6,081 nucleotides of DNA, from contig CANFOR010000171.1 in assembly GCA_947448675.1 (NCBI GenBank), forward strand, positions 1-6,081. Direction: 5' to 3'. The translations under genes were made by a program, and so were the position numbers. The DNA is from Betaproteobacteria bacterium. GTDB lineage: Bacteria > Pseudomonadota > Gammaproteobacteria > Burkholderiales > Burkholderiaceae_C. The notes beneath the pieces are model-generated. The model was not told the origin of the DNA, did no database searches, and saw nothing but the letters and a program-made list of their open reading frames with translations. Below are positions 1 through 5,166 of the stretch, in pieces; positions within the stretch are counted from its first letter, which is position 1, and each line of letters opens with the position of its first letter.

Positions 1-1395
1 CAAATCACTCTGCGCATCGGGCAGCTCTTGCGGGGCCTCGCTGCTCAAGGCACTAAAGCCCCATTGCTCAGGGTTGATATAGCTCGGCGTACCCGCATGC
101 AAGCTGCGCATGGCTTGCGACTCGCGGCCACTCAAGGCTACGCCCAAGTCGAGCACGCGCAGAGTGCCGTCTTCACCCTGGTGCAAATTGGCTGGCTTGA
201 TGTCCCGGTGGATCACCCCTTGGCGATGCATTGCCCCCAGCGCTTTGAGGACATGGCTGAGCATGCCCACGGCCTGGGTAATGGGAATGCGCTCTTTGCG
301 CTCGATGATTTGTTGCAGTGTTTCGCCACTGTGCCAGTCGTAGAGCAAATAAAAGGCCGACGGGTCTTGGCCCGCAGGCAGAGAGGGCGCGCGTTCATGC
401 AAGGCTACCAAGTAATTCGCCGCCCTACTGGTTTGCATGCGCTTGGCCAGCCAAGCCTCATGCCCCAACATGGCGCGCTCTTGGGCATCGTGCGCCCGTG
501 CGGGGTTCAAGGTTTTGAGAGCAAAGAGTTTTTTGCTCTGTGGGTCACGCACTTGGTAGAGCAGGTTGATGCCATTGTCGGCCACGGTGGCCGTCACCAC
601 CAAACCATCCATCTGCTCGCCAACTTTAAGCTTGACGGGAATGGGCAACTGCTGGGCCAGATGGGTTTCGTCTTGCAATCTGGCGTCTAGCAAACCCAGC
701 ACGCGGATCACCATGGCACTGGCGTTGTCGCGTGAACCCACTTGCAGCGCGGCGTCGACCAATTGTTGGGCAATGCTTTGCGCTTCGGTGTGCTGCGCGC
801 TCTTAGCAAACGCCGCCAAACGCTGTGCGCGCAGTACACCGTGCACACCGTCAGAGAGCAATAAAAACACATCGCCGACCAGCAACTCGCCTTGGGTGTA
901 GTCCACCACCAAACGGTCTTCAGCACCCACACAGCGCAACAGTTGGTGCTGCAAATCGGGGTGTGGCACCACATGGTCTTGCGTCAGTTGGGTGGTTTGG
1001 CCATCGCGCAATAAATACGCCCGGGTGTCGCCCACATGGGCCAGCGCATAAGACTGGCCGCGCAAGACCAGGGCCGTGAGCGTGGTCAAACCCAATATGG
1101 GTTGGCGTTTGCGGTTCAAACCCGCGAGCCACGCATTTTGTGCAGCGATGATGCGCTCTAGCGCAACCGTGGTGTCCCAGGTTTCGGGGGTGCCGTAGTA
1201 GTCGCGCACCAAACTGGTCACGGTGGTTTGCGCGGCCTCGCGCCCCATGCCACCGGCGCTGACGCCGTCTGCAATCGCAGCGATAGCGCCCATACCTTCT
1301 TGGCCGGTTTCGGGCAACATCGCGGCGCAAAAATCTTCGTTGACAGCTTTGCTGCCTGCGAGTGAGACAAAACCAATATCAATTTCAAATGCCAT
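1..1395 (-). CDS. Bifunctional PP2C-type phosphatase / Ser-Thr protein kinase, C-terminus outside window
   Basis: Reading the minus strand from ATG at 1395 gives 465 uninterrupted codons to the window edge. Residues 1-235 form a PP2C phosphatase domain with its acidic metal ligands: NED at 19-21, DG at 43-44, GDTRAY with D123, SDG with D182, and RDN at 222-224. Residues about 260-465 are a Hanks-type kinase: ALK with K294, a likely helix-C E313, HRDIKPAN with D399, K401 and N403, DLG at 416-418 in place of DFG, and a TPSYINPEQW activation segment. The rest of the C-lobe lies off the window. The glycine-rich loop is poorly conserved. The protein should add and remove phosphate on Ser/Thr of unknown targets. 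It is divergent from the nitrite/nitrate operon; in related bacteria such fusions often lie near a NarK-type transporter (family knowledge, not seen here). An in-frame ATG at 1425 would add ten residues, but 1395 fits the PP2C fold start better. The domain call is firm; the target is unknown. Confidence 0.93.
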   Translation of the reverse strand, partial: MAFEIDIGFVSLAGSKAVNEDFCAAMLPETGQEGMGAIAAIADGVSAGGMGREAAQTTVTSLVRDYYGTPETWDTTVALERIIAAQNAWLAGLNRKRQPILGLTTLTALVLRGQSYALAHVGDTRAYLLRDGQTTQLTQDHVVPHPDLQHQLLRCVGAEDRLVVDYTQGELLVGDVFLLLSDGVHGVLRAQRLAAFAKSAQHTEAQSIAQQLVDAALQVGSRDNASAMVIRVLGLLDARLQDETHLAQQLPIPVKLKVGEQMDGLVVTATVADNGINLLYQVRDPQSKKLFALKTLNPARAHDAQERAMLGHEAWLAKRMQTSRAANYLVALHERAPSLPAGQDPSAFYLLYDWHSGETLQQIIERKERIPITQAVGMLSHVLKALGAMHRQGVIHRDIKPANLHQGEDGTLRVLDLGVALSGRESQAMRSLHAGTPSYINPEQWGFSALSSEAPQELPDAQSDL

Positions 1396-1400
1396 GCACC

Positions 1401-1409
1401 AGCATAGCA
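1401..1409 (-). promoter_or_regulatory. Possible extended -10 promoter of the kinase/phosphatase gene
   Basis: On the minus strand the bases TGCTATGCT form a TGn extended -10 with a hexamer matching TATAAT at 4 of 6 positions. No good -35 hexamer lies 16-18 bp upstream. The predicted transcription start would fall on or within a base or two of the ATG at 1395, giving a leaderless or nearly leaderless message. This is consistent with the weak Shine-Dalgarno before that ATG. The match is modest and could be chance. Confidence 0.25.
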
Positions 1410-1417
1410 AGTTCGAT

Positions 1418-1432
1418 GCCGCCATTTGGTGC
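1418..1432 (+). promoter_or_regulatory. NtrC-like binding site (imperfect palindrome)
   Basis: The 15-mer GCCGCCATTTGGTGC matches the enterobacterial NtrC operator pattern GCACY-N5-GGTGC at 8 of the 10 half-site positions. The right half is perfect, the left half has two mismatches, and the centre is AT-leaning. It is centred near 1425, about 70 bp upstream of the start predicted from the sigma-54 element at 1471-1486. That is close for an enhancer but possible. A further half-site, GCACC, lies at 1396-1400. The combination with a sigma-54 promoter makes the call more credible than the match alone. Confidence 0.4.
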
Positions 1433-1470
1433 GACGCAGCAATAAGCGTACTCAATGACGCGCCAAAAGC

Positions 1471-1486
1471 TGGCATGGGCTTTGCA
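1471..1486 (+). promoter_or_regulatory. Sigma-54 (RpoN) -24/-12 promoter for nirB operon
   Basis: TGGCATGGGCTTTGCA matches the sigma-54 consensus TGGCACG-N4-TTGCW at every defined position except the sixth (T for C). The invariant GG (1472-1473) and GC (1484-1485) are separated by exactly 10 bases, and the preceding base is the preferred pyrimidine. It points toward nirB. Transcription would start near 1496-1498, leaving a leader of roughly 22-24 nt that still contains the ribosome binding site. It would need an NtrC-type activator, which suits nitrogen-limitation control of nitrate assimilation. No comparable sigma-70 promoter was seen on this strand in the gap. Confidence 0.72.
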
Positions 1487-1508
1487 CTGTTGTGTGCGCG
1501 TAAATACT

Positions 1509-1513
1509 AGGAG
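1509..1513 (+). promoter_or_regulatory. Shine-Dalgarno AGGAG fixing the nirB TTG start
   Basis: AGGAG ends six bases before the TTG at 1520, which is ideal spacing. The first in-frame ATG, at 1541, has no such site and would remove the conserved first strand before the GNGMAG nucleotide-binding loop. The strong site therefore decides for the non-ATG start. Confidence 0.85.
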
Positions 1514-1519
1514 TACGGC

Positions 1520-3976
1520 TTGAAGAAATCGAAATTGGTCATGGTAGGCAATGGCATGGCAGGTGTGCGAACCATTGAAGAGCTTTTGAAAATTGCACCA
1601 GACTTGTATGACGTGACCGTCTTTGGTGCCGAGCCGCACCCCAACTACAACCGCATCTTGCTCAGCCCCGTGTTGGCGGGCGAGCAAACGCTGGACGAGA
1701 TCGTGCTCAATAGCTGGGAGTGGTACACCGACAACCACATTACCCTGCACGCGGGCAAGAAAGTCGTCGAAGTAGACCGCGTCAAACGCATCGTGCGTGC
1801 CGTGGCTGCCAGCGGGGCTGTCACCGAAGTCGCGTACGACCGTCTGCTGATGTGCACGGGCTCCAATCCCTTCATCTTGCCCATTCCAGGCAAAGACTTG
1901 AAGGGCGTGATCGCCTACCGCGACATTGCCGACACCAACATGATGATCGACACAGCCAAGACGCACAAAAATGCCGTGGTGATTGGTGGTGGTTTGCTCG
2001 GCCTAGAGGCGGCCAATGGCCTGATGAAACGCGGCATGCAAGTCACCGTAGTGCACGTCATGCCCTGGCTGATGGAACGCCAACTCGACAACGTAGCGGG
2101 CAAGCTACTGCAAAAATCGCTGGAAGAGCGTGGACTCAAATTCATGATTGGCGCACAAACGCAAGAACTCACCGGCAATGCAGAAGGCCGCGTCACGTCC
2201 ATCAAATTCAAAGACGGCGTCGAGCTAGCCACCGACTTGGTGGTCATGGCGGTAGGCATTCGCCCCAATACCGAGTTGGCCGAAACCATGCGCCTGCATT
2301 GCAACAAAGGCATCGTGGTTAACGACACCATGCAAACCGTGACCGACGCGCGCATCTACAGCGTGGGCGAATGCGCGGCGCACCGCGGCATTGCCTACGG
2401 CTTGGTAGCGCCCCTGTTCGAGCAAGCCAAAGTTGCGGCTAACCATTTGGCCCAGTTTGGCATTGGCCGCTACACCGGTTCGCTCACCTCGACCAAGCTC
2501 AAAGTCACCGGCATTGACTTGTTCAGCGCGGGCAATTTCCAGGGCGGCGAAGGCACCGAAGAAATCGTGATGAGCGACCCGTTTGGCGGCGTGTACAAAA
2601 AATTGGTCATCCAAGACGACAAGCTCGTCGGTGCCTGCCTGTACGGCGACACAGTAGATGGCAGCTACTACTTCAAGCTGCTGCGCGACGGTAAGTCGGT
2701 TGGCGACATCCGCGACAAGCTGATGTTTGGTGAAGCGGCGATCAACAATAACATTGGCGACACCGGACACGAAGGCCACACCAAAGCGGCCAGCATGCCC
2801 GACGATGCCGAGGTCTGCGGGTGCAACGGCGTTTGCAAGGGTGCGATTGTCAAAGCCATTCGCGAAAAAGGTCTGTTTACCGTGGACGAGGTGCGCAAGC
2901 ACACCAAGGCCAGCGGCGGCTGCGGCTCCTGCACGGGCCTGGTCGAACAGATTTTGATGTTCACTGCTGGCGGCGACTATTCGGCCACACCCAAGCTTAA
3001 AGCCATGTGCGGCTGCACCGAGCACGGCCACCAAGCCGTGCGCGAAGCGATTCGCGCCGACAAATTGCTCAGTATTTCTGAGGTGCAGCAATTCATGGGC
3101 TGGAAAACACCCAATGGCTGCGCTAGCTGCCGCCCTGCGCTGAATTACTACCTCATCAGCACTTGGCCCAAGCTGGCCAAAGACGACCCGCAAAGCCGCT
3201 TCATCAACGAACGCAGCCACGCCAACATTCAAAAAGACGGCACCTACAGCGTGATCCCGCGCATGTGGGGCGGTGAGACCACGGCAGACGAGTTGCGCCG
3301 CATCGCCAATGCAGTCGACAAATACAAAATCCCCACCGTCAAAGTCACCGGCGGTCAGCGCATTGACTTACTGGGCGTGAAAAAAGAAGACCTGCAAGCC
3401 GTGTGGAAAGACATCGGCATGCCCAGCGGACACGCCTACGCCAAAGCACTGCGAACCGTGAAGACGTGTGTGGGCAGCGAATGGTGCCGCATGGGCACGC
3501 AAGACAGCACGCAAATGGGCAAAGACCTTGAGCGAGCGATGTGGCGCATGTACGCCCCTCACAAAGTGAAGTTTGCCGTCAGCGGTTGCCCGCGCAATTG
3601 CGCCGAAGCGGGCATTAAAGACGTGGGCATCATCGGCGTGGACAGCGGCTGGGAGATGTATGTGGCGGGCAATGGCGGCATCAAAACCGAAGTCGCGCAC
3701 TTCTTCACCAAACTCAAAACCGCAGCGGAAGTGCTCGAGTACACCGGCGCATTTTGTGAGTTGTATCGCCAAGAAGGCTGGTACCTAGAACGCACTGTGC
3801 ACTACGTCAGCCGAGTCGGCCTGGACTACGTGAAAAAGAAAATCTTAGACGACCACGAAGGCCGCAAAGCCCTGTGGGAGAACCTGCAGTTTGCCCTTGA
3901 CGGCGAGCCCGACCCTTGGTTTGAGCTGGACAAAGCCGCCGTCGATGCCCGGCAGTTTCAAGCCATTGCGGCCTGA
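1520..3976 (+). CDS. nirB: NADH-dependent nitrite reductase, large subunit NirB
   Basis: This 818-residue protein reduces nitrite to ammonium with six electrons from NADH in the cytoplasm. Domains in order: an FAD-binding Rossmann fold with GNGMAG (10-15); an NAD-binding fold with GGGLLG (156-161); a BFD-like [2Fe-2S] region with C433, C435, C468 and C471; a second CxC/CxxC set at C497, C499, C534 and C537; a sulfite/nitrite-reductase ferredoxin-like half domain (about 570-640); and the siroheme/[4Fe-4S] motif CVGSEWC (C650, C656) with CPRNC (C690, C694). The length is normal for the family and nothing is broken. The start is TTG at 1520, chosen because of the AGGAG six bases upstream and the family-typical N-terminus. 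It is the first gene of the operon behind the sigma-54 element. With a NasA-type reductase downstream the role is assimilatory. The alternative, a dissimilatory ammonifying reductase, is less likely in this context. Confidence 0.98.
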   Translation: MKKSKLVMVGNGMAGVRTIEELLKIAPDLYDVTVFGAEPHPNYNRILLSPVLAGEQTLDEIVLNSWEWYTDNHITLHAGKKVVEVDRVKRIVRAVAASGAVTEVAYDRLLMCTGSNPFILPIPGKDLKGVIAYRDIADTNMMIDTAKTHKNAVVIGGGLLGLEAANGLMKRGMQVTVVHVMPWLMERQLDNVAGKLLQKSLEERGLKFMIGAQTQELTGNAEGRVTSIKFKDGVELATDLVVMAVGIRPNTELAETMRLHCNKGIVVNDTMQTVTDARIYSVGECAAHRGIAYGLVAPLFEQAKVAANHLAQFGIGRYTGSLTSTKLKVTGIDLFSAGNFQGGEGTEEIVMSDPFGGVYKKLVIQDDKLVGACLYGDTVDGSYYFKLLRDGKSVGDIRDKLMFGEAAINNNIGDTGHEGHTKAASMPDDAEVCGCNGVCKGAIVKAIREKGLFTVDEVRKHTKASGGCGSCTGLVEQILMFTAGGDYSATPKLKAMCGCTEHGHQAVREAIRADKLLSISEVQQFMGWKTPNGCASCRPALNYYLISTWPKLAKDDPQSRFINERSHANIQKDGTYSVIPRMWGGETTADELRRIANAVDKYKIPTVKVTGGQRIDLLGVKKEDLQAVWKDIGMPSGHAYAKALRTVKTCVGSEWCRMGTQDSTQMGKDLERAMWRMYAPHKVKFAVSGCPRNCAEAGIKDVGIIGVDSGWEMYVAGNGGIKTEVAHFFTKLKTAAEVLEYTGAFCELYRQEGWYLERTVHYVSRVGLDYVKKKILDDHEGRKALWENLQFALDGEPDPWFELDKAAVDARQFQAIAA

Positions 3977-3979
3977 CGC

Positions 3980-4036
3980 ATGCAACGCCGAGATTTTGTA
4001 TGGTTCGCTGCACTGCTGGGCGCAGGCGCGCAGGCC
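3980..4036 (+). other. Signal peptide of the tandem PilJ-domain protein
   Basis: The 19 codons encode an RR-x-F head, an uncharged run VWFAALLGAGA, and an AQA motif suited to signal peptidase I, so the mature protein would begin at Q20. The RRDF motif suggests the Tat route, but it lacks the full S/T-RR-x-F-L-K pattern, so Sec export or an uncleaved anchor remain possible. Confidence 0.6.
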
Positions 4037-4753
4037 CAAGTCAAAGACATCAGCGACGCCATCAACAAGGCAGGACGTCAGCGCATGCTGTCGCAGCGCA
4101 TGGGCAAAGCATGGTTCTGTTTGGCGCTGGGCGTGGACACCAAGCGGGCAAACATCGTGATGGAGCAGTCGAGCAACTTGTTTGAGCGGCAGCTAGAAGA
4201 ACTCAAAGCCTATGCACCTTGGGCCGAGGTACGAGAAACTTACACAGCGCTCGAATCCGCTTGGGCTGCTTACAAAGTTGGCCTACAAGCGCCTTCGAGC
4301 GACAAGTCCGCAGCCAATCAGCTGCTGCAGCTCGACGCCAAAGTACTGGCCCTGGCCCATAAAGGCACCGTGCAATACGAGGCAACATCCGCAAAAGCGG
4401 TCGGCAAACTGGTGAACATTGCGGGCCGCCAACGCATGCTCTCGCAGCGCATGGCCAAGTTTTACTTCGCCGCACATATGCGGGCCGATGCTGCCAGCGC
4501 ACAAGCCGAGATTGGTAAAGCACATGGTGAATTTTTAAGCGCACTCGAAGTGCTGCGCAACGCGCCCGAGGCCAGCGGACGCATCCGCGAAGAACTGAGC
4601 TTGGCCGACGCACAGTTGGTGTTTTTTGACGATGCACTCAAACGCATTGGCGAAGGCAGCGCCAAATCGGATGCGCTATCGAATGTGTTTGTGAGCAGCG
4701 AGAATCTGCTCGCGGTCATGGACAAAATAACCGGGCTTTACGCCGCAATTTAG
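3980..4753 (+). CDS. Exported tandem PilJ/NarX-type sensor-domain protein between nirB and nirD
   Basis: This is a 257-residue protein starting 3 nt after the nirB stop, so it is probably translationally coupled; no strong Shine-Dalgarno was seen. Residues 1-19 look like an export signal with a twin-arginine flavour (RRDF at 3-6, a hydrophobic stretch 7-17, AQA before a cut at 19/20). The rest is mostly helical and appears duplicated. Residues 28-45 and 145-162 carry the same segment, AGRQRMLSQRM, at the head of two halves of about 115 residues each. This resembles the PilJ N-terminal domain family and the P-box of NarX/NarQ (pattern INKAG..RM.S.R), where an arginine binds nitrate or nitrite. 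R35 and R152 hold the equivalent place. There is no second membrane segment, HAMP, kinase or methyl-accepting domain. A periplasmic nitrate/nitrite-binding or sensing accessory role is inferred from motif and context. The family match is likely; the function is unproven. Confidence 0.85.
   Translation: MQRRDFVWFAALLGAGAQAQVKDISDAINKAGRQRMLSQRMGKAWFCLALGVDTKRANIVMEQSSNLFERQLEELKAYAPWAEVRETYTALESAWAAYKVGLQAPSSDKSAANQLLQLDAKVLALAHKGTVQYEATSAKAVGKLVNIAGRQRMLSQRMAKFYFAAHMRADAASAQAEIGKAHGEFLSALEVLRNAPEASGRIREELSLADAQLVFFDDALKRIGEGSAKSDALSNVFVSSENLLAVMDKITGLYAAI
4061..4114 (+). repeat. P-box-like segment, copy 1 (residues 28-45)
   Basis: It encodes INKAGRQRMLSQRMGKAW. The opening INKAG and the RM.S.R spacing match the NarX P-box pattern. 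It shares 11 consecutive residues with copy 2 and is similar at DNA level (for example TCGCAGCGCATGG in both). It heads the first half of the duplicated protein. Confidence 0.8.
4412..4465 (+). repeat. P-box-like segment, copy 2 (residues 145-162)
   Basis: It encodes VNIAGRQRMLSQRMAKFY, identical to copy 1 over AGRQRMLSQRM, and sits 117 residues downstream. That spacing is about one PilJ/NarX-type helical sensor domain, which supports an internal duplication rather than a chance motif. Confidence 0.8.
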
Positions 4754-4771
4754 AAATTATCAAAGAACGCT

Positions 4772-5155
4772 ATGAGTGAATGGAAAAAAATCTGCCTGCT
4801 AACCGATATTCCGGTACTGGGATCGCGCCGCATCAGCCGCGCACAGGGTATGGACGTTGCCGTCTTTCGCAACAGCGAAGACAAAGTGTTTGCCTTGCTC
4901 GACCGCTGTCCGCACAAAGGCGGCCCCCTGTCGCAGGGCATTGTGCACGGCGAAAGCGTTGCCTGCCCCCTGCACAACTGGAACATCGGCTTGGTCGATG
5001 GCTGCGCCAATGCACCCGATGAGGGTTGCACCCCAAAATTTGCGGTGCAGGTCACCGACGGCGTTGTGCATTTAAACGCCACCGAGCTGACCAGCCATGC
5101 GCTGGATTTGCTCAAGCCGCTGGCGGGCCCCGCGCTCAAAGCCACCCTGGTTTGA
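4772..5155 (+). CDS. nirD: Nitrite reductase small subunit NirD, Rieske [2Fe-2S] type
   Basis: This 127-residue cytoplasmic protein partners NirB. It begins MSEWKKIC, a typical NirD start, and has a Rieske fold with both ligand boxes: CPH (C46, H48) followed by KGGPLS, and CPLH (C65, H68) followed by NW. A [2Fe-2S] cluster should therefore be bound. This differs from the E. coli NirD sequence as I remember it, which keeps the fold but lacks these ligands. About 20 residues extend past the usual NirD end (after VVHLN). It lies 18 nt after the PilJ-domain gene; the Shine-Dalgarno is weak (AAAGAA region). It is separated from nirB by that gene instead of following it directly. A ferredoxin of a dioxygenase system is an alternative on motif alone, but the start and the context favour NirD. 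Confidence 0.93.
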   Translation: MSEWKKICLLTDIPVLGSRRISRAQGMDVAVFRNSEDKVFALLDRCPHKGGPLSQGIVHGESVACPLHNWNIGLVDGCANAPDEGCTPKFAVQVTDGVVHLNATELTSHALDLLKPLAGPALKATLV

Positions 5156-5166
5156 GCCTGCGGGCT

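Noticed and set aside
28..690. Long open frame on the plus strand (220 codons)
   Set aside because: It is antisense to the kinase half of the minus-strand gene, whose translation holds HRDIKPAN, DLG and the PP2C motifs. The plus-strand product shows no recognisable domain.
1371..1390. FNR-like or NarL-like site near ATATCAATTTCAAAT
   Set aside because: Only half of an FNR palindrome is present, and it lies inside the kinase coding sequence. No TACYYMT pairs of suitable spacing were found in the gap.
1439..1466. Sigma-70 promoter on the minus strand (TTGGCG, 16 bp, TATTGC)
   Set aside because: Both hexamers are weak and the spacing is short. Overlap with the sigma-54 element is possible but not convincing.
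1462..1474. Small inverted repeat GCCA-AAAGC-TGGC
   Set aside because: Four-base arms are expected by chance, and the right arm is part of the sigma-54 -24 element.
1487..1519. Leader RNA with paired hairpins for NasT/NasR-type antitermination
   Set aside because: Only about 24 nt separate the predicted transcription start from the TTG, and no stem-loop pair or terminator is visible.
1385..1966. Minus-strand frame of 193 codons spanning the divergent gap
   Set aside because: It overlaps both the nirB start and the start of the kinase gene and has no recognisable domain. The two real genes explain the region.
2225..3232. Long open frame on the minus strand inside nirB (335 codons)
   Set aside because: It is the complement of a conserved and intact NirB coding region. 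The alanine/valine-rich product is what reverse reading of GC-rich codons gives.
3977..5166. Terminators or internal promoters in the short gaps between operon genes
   Set aside because: The gaps are 3, 18 and 11 nt, with no GC-rich stem and T-run and no room for a full promoter.
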